From JADJWR01 sp963847675 (GTDB lineage Bacteria; Pseudomonadota; Gammaproteobacteria; Burkholderiales; Burkholderiaceae_F), in the NCBI GenBank assembly GCA_963847675.1, contig CAWKAP010000005.1, positions 248,001 to 312,000 of the forward strand: DNA of 64,000 nt, read 5' to 3'. This document shows, one piece after another, positions 35,029 to 43,722 of the stretch. A program made the translations under genes and the position numbers. The notes beneath the pieces were generated by a model. That model had not been told where the DNA came from. It saw only the letters and a program-made list of their open reading frames with translations, and did not search any database. Every line of letters starts with the position of its first letter. The stretch's first letter is position 1.

Positions 35029-36870
35029 ATGGCAAGACCACGTCTCGCGCGGGTTGCGACGCGCACAGGAAAGAAAGGCAAGGAAGCACCGCCGCCGCAA
35101 GCGCGCCCGGCGCTGAAGGCCGTCGAGCCGCCGTCCGAGGAGTACCTCGCCGAGCCGGTGCCGCTGGCCAACTATGACCGCGCCATCCGCGCCGCGGTGG
35201 CCCGCGCCAGCCGCGGCATCGCCTGGCCCTCTCTCGTTTCGGCCTGGGCTGACTGGTACTGGCACCTGGCCGCCGCGCCGGGCAAGCAGATGGAACTGGC
35301 GAGCAAGGCGCAGCGCAAGGCGAGCCGCTTCGCGCTGTATGCACTGGAATGCGCGCAGGGCGAGGTGGCGCCCTGCATCGAGCCGTTGCCGCAGGACCGG
35401 CGCTTCGTCGACGCCCGCTGGCAGGACGCCCCCTTCAACCTGATCTACCAGTCGTTCCTGCTCGCCCAGCAGTGGCTGTGGAACGCGACCAGCCACGTCA
35501 CCGGCGTGAGCCGTCACCACGAGCGGATGGTGACGTTCACGGCGCGCCAGGCGCTCGACGTGATGAGCCCGACCAACTTCGTATGGACCAATCCGGAAGT
35601 GCTTGCGCGCACGGCGGAGACCGGCGGGGCGAACCTCGTACAGGGCGCGATCGACTGGTGGCGCGATGCGCTGGCAGGCTTCGCCGGCCGGCCGCGGACC
35701 GACGGCGTCAGGTTCCGACCCGGGCAGGAGGTCGCCGTCACGCCCGGCAGGGTCGTGCTGCGCAACGACCTGATCGAGCTGATCCAGTACGCGCCGGCGA
35801 CGCCGACCGTATACGCGCAGCCGATCGTGATCGTGCCGTCGCCGATCCTGAAGTACTACATCCTCGACCTGTCCCCGCACAACTCGCTGGTGAGCTACCT
35901 GGTCGGACAGGGCCACACGGTGTTCATGCTGTCGTGGCGCAATCCGGACGTGCGCGACCGCGAACTCGGCGTCGATCACTACCTGCGGCTCGGCATTCGC
36001 GCGGCGATCGATGCGGCCGCGTCGATCACCGGCGCGCCGAGGCTTCACGCGGTCGGCTACTGTCTCGGCGGCACGTTCCTGGCCATGCTCGCCGCGTCGC
36101 TGGCCGGCCACGGCGACGAGCGGCTTGCCTCCCTGTCGCTGCTCGCTGCCGAAGTCGACTTCACCGAAGCCGGCGAGCTTTCGATCTTCATCGACGACAG
36201 CCAGCTCGCCTACCTCGAGGACCTGACCTGGGAGCAGGGCTACCTCGACGGCCGGCAGATGGCCGGTGCGTTCACGCTGCTCAATTCCAGCGACCTGATC
36301 TGGTCGCGCATCGTCAGGCAATACCTGATGGCCGAGCCGCAGACGCTCACCGACCTGACGGCGTGGAACGCGGACACCACCAGGCTGCCGCACCGCATGC
36401 ACACCGAATACCTGCGCAACCTGTACCTGAACAACGACCTGGCATCGGGACGGCTGCGCTTCGACGGCCGGGCGCTCGCGCTGGCCGACATTCGCGCGCC
36501 GATGTTCCTGGTCGGCACCGAACGCGACCACGTGGCGCCCTGGAAGTCCGTCTACATGCTGCACCTGTACGCGGACGCCGACATCACCTTCTGCCTGACC
36601 AGTGGCGGGCACAACGTCGGCATCGTCAATCCGCCGCAGGCGGAGGCGCCGCCACGTCACTACCGCATCGCGACCAAGCATGCGGACGACCGCTACGTCG
36701 ACCCGGACCAGTGGTTCGCGCGCAACGAAGCGCACGAGGGTTCATGGTGGCCGGCGTGGCAGTCCTGGCTTGCCGGGCGCTCGGGCGAGCGCGGCAAGGC
36801 GCCGGCGATGGGCAGCAGGGATTTCGCGCCGATCGGCGCGGCGCCGGGCACGTACGTGCTGATGCGCTAG
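35029..36870 (+). CDS. phaC: Class I poly(3-hydroxyalkanoate) synthase
   Basis: The protein has 613 residues, typical for class I PhaC. It has the N-terminal PhaC domain (WQDAPFNLIYQSFLLAQQWL, HHERMVTFTARQALDVMSPTN) and an alpha/beta-hydrolase core. The nucleophile is Cys345 in the modified lipase box GYCLGGT; the Asp and His of the triad lie in GTERDHVAPWKS and SGGHNVGIVNPP. It polymerises 3-hydroxyacyl-CoA into storage granules. The N-terminus is unusually basic (MARPRLARVATRTGKKGK). GGAG precedes the ATG. The gene converges on pirin with overlapping stop codons; bdhA, acting on the PHB breakdown product, is two genes on. phaA, phaB and phasin genes are not in the window. Confidence 0.9.
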   Translation: MARPRLARVATRTGKKGKEAPPPQARPALKAVEPPSEEYLAEPVPLANYDRAIRAAVARASRGIAWPSLVSAWADWYWHLAAAPGKQMELASKAQRKASRFALYALECAQGEVAPCIEPLPQDRRFVDARWQDAPFNLIYQSFLLAQQWLWNATSHVTGVSRHHERMVTFTARQALDVMSPTNFVWTNPEVLARTAETGGANLVQGAIDWWRDALAGFAGRPRTDGVRFRPGQEVAVTPGRVVLRNDLIELIQYAPATPTVYAQPIVIVPSPILKYYILDLSPHNSLVSYLVGQGHTVFMLSWRNPDVRDRELGVDHYLRLGIRAAIDAAASITGAPRLHAVGYCLGGTFLAMLAASLAGHGDERLASLSLLAAEVDFTEAGELSIFIDDSQLAYLEDLTWEQGYLDGRQMAGAFTLLNSSDLIWSRIVRQYLMAEPQTLTDLTAWNADTTRLPHRMHTEYLRNLYLNNDLASGRLRFDGRALALADIRAPMFLVGTERDHVAPWKSVYMLHLYADADITFCLTSGGHNVGIVNPPQAEAPPRHYRIATKHADDRYVDPDQWFARNEAHEGSWWPAWQSWLAGRSGERGKAPAMGSRDFAPIGAAPGTYVLMR

Positions 36871-37739
36871 CCGGGCGCCTGCGGGGGCGCGGCATCGAAC
36901 CTGCCGGCCTGGTAGTCGCTGATTGCCTGCGCGATCTCCTCGCGCGAGTTCATCACGAAGGGCCCGTGGGCGACGACGGGCTCGCCGATCGGCTCGGCAT
37001 GGCCGAAAAGCAGCACGGCGTCGTCGAGCCCGCCGATGTCCACGCGGTCGCCCTCTTCGCTGAGCTCGGCGAGCGTGTGCGCCGGCGCCGGCTCGCCGCC
37101 GACGTCGATGCGGCCACGGACGACATAGAGGAAGACGCTGCGGCCGGCGACCCCGGAGAATGAGACGCGGCCGCCGCGGCCCAGTTCGACGGTCGACATG
37201 AACACGCCGGTCAGCGAGCGGATCGGACCCACCGTGCCGCCCCATCGGCCCGCAATCAGGTTGACGCGGCCCAGTCCATCCGCGGTCGGAGCCGAAGGAA
37301 TCGACTCGCGCTGCAGTCCCGTGTACGCAGGTCGCGTCATCTTCAGCCGCGCCGGCAGGTTGACCCAGAGTTGCAGGATCTCCAGCGGGCCGCCGCTTCG
37401 CTTGAACGCCTCCGGCGAAAGCTCGCTGTGAATCAGCCCGCGGCCGGCGGTCATCCATTGCACGCCGCCGCCGTGGATCACGCTCTCGTGGCCCGCCGTG
37501 TCGAGGTGCGCCAGTTCTCCATCAAGGATGAAGGTCACCGTCTCGAAGCCGCGGTGCGGGTGCGGGCCGAACGGCAGGCCGCGATTGCCTGGCGGGTAGA
37601 CCTGCGGTCCGTGGTGATTGAGGAACAGAAACGGATCGATCTGGTCGAGACCCGGCGCGGGCACCGGCCGGCGGGTCACCAGGTCGCCGATGTCGTCGCG
37701 GCGGGCCGGATGCAGGCGCCTGATCGTCCTGGCGGTCAC
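36867..37739 (-). CDS. Pirin family protein
   Basis: The protein has 290 residues with the pirin bicupin fold. The N-terminal cupin holds FLFLNHHGPQVYPPG, FGPHPHRGFETVTFILDGEL and VQWMTAGRGLIHSELS, which supply the His/Glu metal ligands. The C-terminal part has LQLWVNLPARLKMTRPAY. Pirins are iron proteins; some bacterial ones are quercetin dioxygenases, others bind pyruvate dehydrogenase or redox regulators, so the role here is open. The start is GTG at 37739 behind GGGAG. The stop codon overlaps that of phaC in a shared CTAG. The bdhA gene lies 41 bases upstream on the same strand and may be co-transcribed. Confidence 0.88.
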   Translation of the reverse strand: MTARTIRRLHPARRDDIGDLVTRRPVPAPGLDQIDPFLFLNHHGPQVYPPGNRGLPFGPHPHRGFETVTFILDGELAHLDTAGHESVIHGGGVQWMTAGRGLIHSELSPEAFKRSGGPLEILQLWVNLPARLKMTRPAYTGLQRESIPSAPTADGLGRVNLIAGRWGGTVGPIRSLTGVFMSTVELGRGGRVSFSGVAGRSVFLYVVRGRIDVGGEPAPAHTLAELSEEGDRVDIGGLDDAVLLFGHAEPIGEPVVAHGPFVMNSREEIAQAISDYQAGRFDAAPPQAPG

Positions 37740-37780
37740 GCTCTCTCCCGCCTTTCTTCGCGGCAAGCGGTCGTCGACAC

Positions 37781-38560
37781 TTACTGCGCGTACCAGCCGC
37801 CATCCATGTTGTAGGCAACGCCGCGGATCTGGTCGGCCGCCGCTGAGCAGAGGAACACCGCCATGGCGCCGATCTGCTCCGTCGTGACGAAGTCCATCGA
37901 CGGCTGCTTCTCGCCAAGCAGCGAGCGCCGTGCGGCGTCGTTGTCGAGGCTGTCGCGTGCGGCGCGGGCATCGATCTGCTTCTGTACGAGCGGCGTCAGC
38001 ACCCAGCCGGGGCAGATCGCGTTGCACGTCACGCCCGTGGTCGCGTTTTCCAGCGCCACCACCTTGGTCAGGCCGACGATGCCGTGCTTGGCGGCCACGT
38101 AGGCGACCTTGTCCACCGACGCCACGAGCCCGTGCACCGAGGCGATGTTGATGATTCGGCCCCAGTTGGACTGCTTCATCTTCGGCAGCGCCATGCGTAC
38201 GGTGTGGAAGGCCGAGGAGAGGTTGACCGCGATCACCGCGTCCCAGCGCTCGGTCGGGAAGTTCTCGATCGGCGCCACGTGCTGGATGCCGGCGTTGTTC
38301 ACGAGTACGTCGACGCGACCGAAGCGCGACTCGGCGGCGCGGACCATGTCCTCGATCTGCGACGGCCGGGACATGTCGGCGCCGTGGTACATGGTGGCCA
38401 CGCCGAGTGCCTGCAGTTCCTTCTCGATGGCGGCGATCGCTGCGGCGTCGCCGAAGCCGTTGACGACGATGTTCGCGCCCTGCGCGGCGAGTGCCCGGGC
38501 GATGCCCAGGCCGATGCCGCTCGTCGATCCCGTGACCAGCGCAGTCCTGCCCTTCAACAT
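37781..38560 (-). CDS. bdhA: 3-hydroxybutyrate dehydrogenase (short-chain dehydrogenase)
   Basis: The protein has 259 residues with the classical SDR fold. The cofactor motif is TGSTSGIGLGIA; NNAG occurs in VLVNNAGIQHV; the catalytic residues lie in IINIASVHGLV (Ser) and YVAAKHGIVG (Tyr and Lys). The stretch AICPGWVLTPLVQKQI and the C-terminal AYNMDGGWYAQ are characteristic of D-3-hydroxybutyrate dehydrogenases. It interconverts 3-hydroxybutyrate and acetoacetate with NAD and fits the nearby phaC. I prefer the ATG at 38560, with AAGGAG eight bases upstream, over a GTG nine bases earlier that overlaps that site. Confidence 0.88.
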   Translation of the reverse strand: MLKGRTALVTGSTSGIGLGIARALAAQGANIVVNGFGDAAAIAAIEKELQALGVATMYHGADMSRPSQIEDMVRAAESRFGRVDVLVNNAGIQHVAPIENFPTERWDAVIAVNLSSAFHTVRMALPKMKQSNWGRIINIASVHGLVASVDKVAYVAAKHGIVGLTKVVALENATTGVTCNAICPGWVLTPLVQKQIDARAARDSLDNDAARRSLLGEKQPSMDFVTTEQIGAMAVFLCSAAADQIRGVAYNMDGGWYAQ

Positions 38561-38650
38561 GGTTGCCACTCCTTCTGCCTCAAATGTGTCGCGCTGTTAG
38601 TATGCCGGCGAATTTTCCCGCGCCGGCCTGCCGCAACCGGCTGTCCCGCA

Positions 38651-39520
38651 ATGTCGAATGCGCCGCGCTTCGAGTCGGTTCAGTGCCTGAGCCCCGCCGG
38701 GCTGCATCGCATGGCCTACGCCGAGTGGGGCGACCCGCACAATCCGCGCGTCCTGGTTTGCGTCCACGGCCTGACCCGCCTCGGGCGCGACTTCGACCGG
38801 CTGGCGCGGGCACTCTGCGATCACTATCGCGTCGTCTGCCCGGACGTCGTCGGTCGCGGCCGCAGCGACTGGTTGCGCGAACCGATGCACTACGCCGTGC
38901 CGCAGTACGTCGCCGACATGGTGACGCTGATTGCGCGGCTCAACGCGCAGTCGCTGCACTGGGTGGGCACGTCGATGGGCGGGCTGATCGGCATTTCGCT
39001 CGCCGGCCTCGTCGACTCGCCGGTCTCGCGCCTGGTGATCAACGACGTCGGGCCGCGCCTCGACGCGGCGGCGCTGGTCCGCATCGGGTCGTACGTTGGA
39101 AAGCCGGTGCGTTTTGCCGGTCTGGAGCAGGCGATCGACTACGTTGCGACCGTTGCCGCGCCGTTCGGTCTGCGTACGCGCGAGGAGTGGCGCGAAGTCA
39201 CCGAGCCGGGCCTGCGGCCGGACGGAGACGGGTGGTTGCTGCACTACGACCCGCTCATCGCGAAGCCGTTCGCGGCGGTCACGCCGCAGTCGGCCGCCGC
39301 CGGCGAGGCGGCACTGTGGAAGCTGTACGACTCGATCGGCTGCCCGACGCTGATCACGCGGGGCGCCGAATCCGACCTGCTGTCGCGCGAAACGGCCGAG
39401 GAGATGACCCGTCGCGGGCCGCGCGCGCGTCTGGTCGAATTTCCCGGCGTCGGCCACGCGCCGATGTTCTTCCACGACGACCAGATTTCGGTCGCGCGTG
39501 ATTTTCTCCTTCAAGGATGA
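38651..39520 (+). CDS. Alpha/beta-fold hydrolase
   Basis: The protein has 289 residues. The oxyanion motif is VCVHGLTRLGRDF, the nucleophile elbow is WVGTSMGGLIG (Ser), and the acid and His lie in RGAESDLLSRET and PGVGHAPMF. Candidate substrates range from esters to lactones; the sequence does not decide. Its stop overlaps the start of the RidA gene by ATGA, so the pair is coupled. It is divergent from bdhA across a 90-bp gap. A role linked to PHB or short acyl esters is possible from context but unproven. Confidence 0.85.
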   Translation: MSNAPRFESVQCLSPAGLHRMAYAEWGDPHNPRVLVCVHGLTRLGRDFDRLARALCDHYRVVCPDVVGRGRSDWLREPMHYAVPQYVADMVTLIARLNAQSLHWVGTSMGGLIGISLAGLVDSPVSRLVINDVGPRLDAAALVRIGSYVGKPVRFAGLEQAIDYVATVAAPFGLRTREEWREVTEPGLRPDGDGWLLHYDPLIAKPFAAVTPQSAAAGEAALWKLYDSIGCPTLITRGAESDLLSRETAEEMTRRGPRARLVEFPGVGHAPMFFHDDQISVARDFLLQG

Positions 39521-39873
39521 CGATGACGATCAAGCGTTTTCACAGCGGGCCGCGGATGAGCCAGGCCGTGGTCTGCAATGGCATGGTGTTCCTGGCCGGC
39601 CAGGTCGCGGAGGACACGACGCAGGATGTCGGCGGTCAGACGCGCCAGGTGCTGGCGGCGATCGACCGGCTGCTCGCCGAGGCGGGCAGCGACAAGTCGC
39701 GACTGCTCGCGGCGCAGATCTTCCTCGCCGACATGGCCGACTTCGCGGCCATGAACAAGTCGTGGGAGGCCTGGGTCGTCCCTGGCCAGACGCCGGCCCG
39801 GGCCACGGTGCAGGCGGCGATGGCAAAGCCCGAGTACAGGGTCGAGATCGTCGTCACCGCTGCAGCGGGCTGA
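39517..39873 (+). CDS. RidA/YjgF family protein
   Basis: The protein has 118 residues with family features MVFLAGQVAEDTTQDVGGQT, VLAAIDRLLAEAGSDKSRLL, AQIFLADMADFAAMN and ARATVQAAMAKPEYRVEI. The conserved Arg of RARxxV-type motifs is present (PARATVQA). RidA proteins hydrolyse reactive enamine/imine intermediates from PLP enzymes; this subtype (with a Trp-rich WEAWV region) may have another substrate. It is coupled by ATGA overlap to the alpha/beta-hydrolase gene. An ATG six bases later is an alternative start. Confidence 0.87.
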   Translation: MTMTIKRFHSGPRMSQAVVCNGMVFLAGQVAEDTTQDVGGQTRQVLAAIDRLLAEAGSDKSRLLAAQIFLADMADFAAMNKSWEAWVVPGQTPARATVQAAMAKPEYRVEIVVTAAAG

Positions 39874-39882
39874 AGTCCGTCG

Positions 39883-40374
39883 TCAGAAGACCCCGGCCGC
39901 CAGGCCGGCGGCGAGACCAGCGCCGACCTCGGCGCAGCGGGCGAGATCATCCGGGCCGATCGTCTTCGGCGCCAGGATCGCCTCGGGCGTCTGCGCGTGC
40001 GTAATCACGATGAGCGCAGGCGCAACCGGCTTCAGTCGCAGGCCCGTCGCGATGCGCTCGATCTGCCGCACCGCACCTGCACCGTCGGAGCCCGCGCAGA
40101 CCATCGCCGCATAGGGGCGGGCGTTGATCCGCTCGAGCGCGGCGTAGTAGACGCGGTCGAAAAAGTCCTTCATCAGGCCCGCCATGCTCGCCAGGTTCTC
40201 CGGCGTCACGAACAGGTAGCCGTCCGCGGCGAGCACGTCCTCAGGCCGGGCGTCGGGCGCGTGCAGCAACCTTACTTCGACCCCTTCCTCCGCGCGGGCC
40301 GCTTCGGCGGCGGCGCGTGCCATCTGCTGCGCGCCGCCGGTATGGCTGTGCCAGACGATCAGCAGCCGCTTCAT
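39883..40374 (-). CDS. Flavodoxin-like/NADPH-dependent FMN reductase-like protein
   Basis: The protein has 163 residues. The N-terminal phosphate-binding loop for FMN is LIVWHSHTGGAQQMA. YLFVTPENLASMAGLMKDFFDRVYY is the aromatic FMN-stacking region of flavodoxin-like reductases, and YAAMVCAGSDGAGAVRQIERI completes the fold. The electron partner is unknown. Its ATG overlaps the stop of mtfA (ATGA at 40371-40374), so it is the second gene of a coupled pair; the stop is ten bases from the convergent RidA gene. Confidence 0.82.
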   Translation of the reverse strand: MKRLLIVWHSHTGGAQQMARAAAEAARAEEGVEVRLLHAPDARPEDVLAADGYLFVTPENLASMAGLMKDFFDRVYYAALERINARPYAAMVCAGSDGAGAVRQIERIATGLRLKPVAPALIVITHAQTPEAILAPKTIGPDDLARCAEVGAGLAAGLAAGVF

Positions 40375-41198
40375 GCCTTGGCCATGGCCAGCGGATCCTG
40401 CAGGAAGAATTCGGCAAGCAGCGCGTACCAGTCGGGAAATGCGTCGCGCAGCCGCTGTGGTGCGACGAAGAACGCCTCGCTCGATACCGCGAAGAACTCG
40501 CCGGGATCGGTGGCGGCATAGGCATCGAGCGGCAGGCGCGCGAAGTACGGGTCGGCCTGCGGTGATTCGGGATCGATGTCGGTCGGGATCTCCGCTTCGA
40601 CGAGATCCAGCTCGGCGTTCAGGCGCTCGAACGCGTCGTCCAGCGCCTGCCGCCAGCGCCGCGCGCTGAGCGCCGGGTGCAGGCGGCGGTCGAATGGCGG
40701 GATGCCATCCGCATCGCCATTGCCCATGTCGAGCTTGTGCGCAAATTCGTGAATCACGACGTTGGTGTCCGGCTGTCCCGACTGCGCGTCCGCCCACGAC
40801 AGCAGCAGCGGGCCGCCGTCCCACGCCTCGCCGGCGATTGGCTCGACATATTCATGCACCACGCCTGCCTCGTCGGTGACTTCGCGCGGCACGAGAAACT
40901 CGTCGGGGTAGACGACGATGCTGGTCCAGCCGCGGTAGCCGCCGAGGCCGAGCCGGAGCACCGGCAGGCAGGCCTGCGCGGCAATGCTGACCTGCATTGC
41001 CGCGGTCAGCTGCAGATCGCCGGCGGCGGCCATCTCCTTTTCGGCAAGGAACTGCTGTGCGAGCGAGCGCAGCTGCTGGCGCTCGCCTTCGTCGAGCCGC
41101 AGCAGAAATGGCAGCGAGGTGAGCGTCTCGCCCCACATCTGGTCATCGATGCAGACCGGGGCGACCGGGCGCAGGCGGTCAAGCAGCGTCTTCAGCAT
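40371..41198 (-). CDS. mtfA: MtfA-type zinc peptidase
   Basis: The protein has 275 residues. The zinc motif is HEFAH in TNVVIHEFAHKLDMGNG, with the downstream Glu ligand expected in GEFFAVSSEAFF. FLAEKEMAAAGDLQLTAAMQ and GYRGWTSIVVYPDEFLV are further MtfA family signatures. In enterobacteria MtfA is a cytosolic peptidase that binds the repressor Mlc and so affects sugar uptake. No Mlc or PTS gene is visible here, so the partner may differ. There is no clear Shine-Dalgarno. It is divergent from relA across about 50 bp. Confidence 0.88.
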   Translation of the reverse strand: MLKTLLDRLRPVAPVCIDDQMWGETLTSLPFLLRLDEGERQQLRSLAQQFLAEKEMAAAGDLQLTAAMQVSIAAQACLPVLRLGLGGYRGWTSIVVYPDEFLVPREVTDEAGVVHEYVEPIAGEAWDGGPLLLSWADAQSGQPDTNVVIHEFAHKLDMGNGDADGIPPFDRRLHPALSARRWRQALDDAFERLNAELDLVEAEIPTDIDPESPQADPYFARLPLDAYAATDPGEFFAVSSEAFFVAPQRLRDAFPDWYALLAEFFLQDPLAMAKA

Positions 41199-41249
41199 GG
41201 GGCGATTGTGCCGCAGCGCGATAATCGGTCGCACCTGTTCGAGGAAGGC

Positions 41250-43397
41250 ATGGCCGCACGCAACATCGGCGACGTCGGGGCACTGGCGCCGGAGGCGATC
41301 GACCCGGCGGCCGTGCGCGCGCTGGTCGTGCCCCTCTATGGCGACCGCGCGCTCCGAACGGGCGAGCTGTTTGCGGCGCATGCGGACGGGATGGTCGAGA
41401 TCGTGCGCGAGCTGCGCGCCGATCCCGATCTGCTGGCAGCCGCCTACCTTTTCGGCATCCATGACGTGCTGCGCGATGCCGACGACTGGCTGCGCGCCCG
41501 GTTCGGTGCGGCGGTGGCGCAACTGGTGGCCGACCTGCGTCAGCTGATGCGTCTTTCCGAGACGACGCGCGCGCGCGCTCAGGGCGGGGGCGAACAGGCC
41601 GAGGGGCTGCGCAAGATGCTGCTGGCGATGGTCAACGACGTGCGCGTCGTGCTGCTGCGGCTCGCTTCGCGTGAGCAGACGCTGCGCTACTTTGCTGCCC
41701 GCAAGGTTGGCGGCGCCGACGACGCCCAGCGGACGGCGATCGCGCGCGAGACGCTCGATCTGTACGCGCCACTGGCCAACCGGTTGGGCGTGTGGCAGCT
41801 GAAGTGGGCGCTCGAGGACCTGGCATTCCGCCTGCTCGAGCCGGAAACCTACAAGAAGCTGGCGCGCCTGCTCGACGAGAAGCGCGTCGAGCGGGAACGC
41901 TTCATTGCCGACGCGGTGACGCAGGTGCGTGGTCGGCTCGCCGCTGCCGGAATCGACGCCGAGGTCAGCGGCCGGCCGAAGCACATCGTCAGCATCTGCA
42001 ACAAGATGCGGTCGAAGCAGCTTGCCTTCGAGGAGATCTACGACGTGCGCGCGCTGCGCGTGATCGTCGGCGAGGTCGCGCAGTGCTACCAGGCGCTGTC
42101 GCTGGTGCACGAGATGTGGTCGCCGGTCGAGGGCGAATACGACGACTACATCGCGCGGCCGAAGCCCAACGGCTACCAGTCACTGCACACGGTCGTGCGC
42201 GATGCGGCCGGGCGCACGCTGGAAATCCAGATCCGCACGCGCGAGATGCACGAGTTCGCCGAATTCGGGGTCGCTGCGCACTGGCACTACAAGGAGGGCG
42301 GACGGAAGGCTGAGGGGGCCGACCGGCAGCGCGTGGCCTGGCTGCGCCAGCTGCTCGCCTGGCGCGCCGAAGTCGACAAGCCGCTGCCGTCGGCGACGAC
42401 CGAGGAGCGCATCTATGTGCTGACCCCGCAGGGACGCGTGGTCGAGCTTCCTGCCGGCGCCACGCCGATCGACTTCGCCTATCACGTGCACACCGAACTC
42501 GGCCACCGCTGCCGTGGTGCGCGGGTCGACGGCGCCCTGCTGCCGCTGAACCGGCCCTTGAGCAACGGGCAGACGGTCGAAATCATCTCCGCCAAGTCGG
42601 GCGGCCCCAGCCGCGACTGGCTCAACGTCGAGCTCGGCTACCTTGCCAGCGCCCGTTCGCGGCAGAAAGTGCGGCACTGGTTCAACCTGCTCGAGCTCGA
42701 GCAGTCGACCGCCAGCGGCCGCGCGGTCGTCGAACGCGAGCTGCAACGCCTGGGCAGGACCGCGGTCAAGCTCGACGACCTGGCCCGCAGGCTCGGTTTT
42801 GCTTCGGTCGACGAGTTGTCGCTGGCCGCGAGCAAGGAAGAATTCAGCCTGCGCAGCATCGAGCAGGCGCTGGCGACGACGCCAGGGGCGCCCGTCCAGG
42901 AGACGCCTGCGCCGGCCGTCGGCAAGGTGGAGGCGGGCAGGGCGGCCGCGCGAGGTAAGGGCGGCGTGCTGGTCGTCGGCGTCGACTCGCTGATGACGCA
43001 GATGGCGCGCTGCTGCCGGCCGGTGCCGCCCGATGAAATCATCGGCTTCGTCACCCGCGGCCGAGGCGTTTCCGTGCATCGCGCGACGTGCGCCAACGCC
43101 GCGGCTCTCGCCGACCGACAGCCCGAGCGGCTGATCGAGGTCGCGTGGAGCGCCGCTCCCGACGCTGTCTACCCGGTGGATGTTTCCGTGCTGGCGCAGG
43201 ACCGCTCCGGCCTGCTGCGCGACATCTCCGAGGTCTTCGCACGCGAAAGGCTCAACGTGGTCGGCGTCAACACGCTGTCGCGGCGCGGCGAGGCGCAGAT
43301 GAATTTCACGGTCGAGGTCGCCGACGGCTCGTCGCTGCGCCGCGCGCTGGCGCAGATCGCGGAGGTCGGCGGCGTGTACGCGGCGCGGCGTCGCTAG
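41250..43397 (+). CDS. relA: RelA/SpoT-family (p)ppGpp synthetase
   Basis: The protein has 715 residues. The N-terminal HD-type region (LAAAYLFGIHDVLRDADDWL) lacks the His/His-Asp pattern needed for hydrolysis, as in RelA. The synthetase domain has YDVRALRVIVGEVAQCYQAL, EYDDYIARPKPNGYQSLHTV and GVAAHWHYKEG. TGS (YVLTPQGRVVELPAGATPID), a zinc-finger/CC domain (MARCCRPVPPDEIIGFVTRG) and a C-terminal ACT domain follow. It makes (p)ppGpp from GTP/GDP and ATP on stalled ribosomes. GAGGA lies four bases before the ATG. It precedes tRNA-Val and thrS, as in other betaproteobacteria. Confidence 0.9.
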   Translation: MAARNIGDVGALAPEAIDPAAVRALVVPLYGDRALRTGELFAAHADGMVEIVRELRADPDLLAAAYLFGIHDVLRDADDWLRARFGAAVAQLVADLRQLMRLSETTRARAQGGGEQAEGLRKMLLAMVNDVRVVLLRLASREQTLRYFAARKVGGADDAQRTAIARETLDLYAPLANRLGVWQLKWALEDLAFRLLEPETYKKLARLLDEKRVERERFIADAVTQVRGRLAAAGIDAEVSGRPKHIVSICNKMRSKQLAFEEIYDVRALRVIVGEVAQCYQALSLVHEMWSPVEGEYDDYIARPKPNGYQSLHTVVRDAAGRTLEIQIRTREMHEFAEFGVAAHWHYKEGGRKAEGADRQRVAWLRQLLAWRAEVDKPLPSATTEERIYVLTPQGRVVELPAGATPIDFAYHVHTELGHRCRGARVDGALLPLNRPLSNGQTVEIISAKSGGPSRDWLNVELGYLASARSRQKVRHWFNLLELEQSTASGRAVVERELQRLGRTAVKLDDLARRLGFASVDELSLAASKEEFSLRSIEQALATTPGAPVQETPAPAVGKVEAGRAAARGKGGVLVVGVDSLMTQMARCCRPVPPDEIIGFVTRGRGVSVHRATCANAAALADRQPERLIEVAWSAAPDAVYPVDVSVLAQDRSGLLRDISEVFARERLNVVGVNTLSRRGEAQMNFTVEVADGSSLRRALAQIAEVGGVYAARRR

Positions 43398-43508
43398 CGC
43401 AGGGGTGCCGAGAAGGCAAGCGACCCTGGTCGTCCGCGCGGGCACGGGTCAGTGGGCGGCCGGCCGAGGGCCGCGCGAGGTCCCTCGTGTATGATTCGCG
43501 TCCGCGAC

Positions 43509-43585
43509 AGGCGCGTAGCTCAGTTGGTTAGAGCACCACCTTGACATGGTGGGGGTCGGTGGTTCGAATCCACTCGCGCCTACCA
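43509..43585 (+). tRNA. tRNA-Val (anticodon GAC)
   Basis: This is a 77-base cloverleaf with encoded CCA: acceptor AGGCGCG/CGCGCCT, D-stem GCTC/GAGC, anticodon stem CCACC/GGTGG around TTGACAT, T-stem GGTGG/CCACT around TTCGAAT. TATGAT at 43490-43495 is a plausible -10 element 14 bases upstream. Confidence 0.97.
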
Positions 43586-43676
43586 GCGAAAAGCGCACAG
43601 GGGAATCGGAGATGGCGTCCTTCCGAACTACGTTCACCGGCAGCTGATCGGCCCGGACGAGTTCGCCCTTGCGAAG

Positions 43677-43705
43677 AAAAGTGCGGCTCGCCCGCACTTT
43701 TTTTT
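43677..43705 (+). terminator. Rho-independent terminator between tRNA-Val and thrS
   Basis: AAAAGTGCGG (43677-43686) pairs with CCGCACTTTT (43692-43701), loop CTCGC, followed by a run of U that reaches 43705. It ends the tRNA transcript and, lying only 17 bases before the thrS start, could also act as an attenuator for thrS. Confidence 0.9.
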
Positions 43706-43722
43706 CGTCGGAGATCCTGAAC

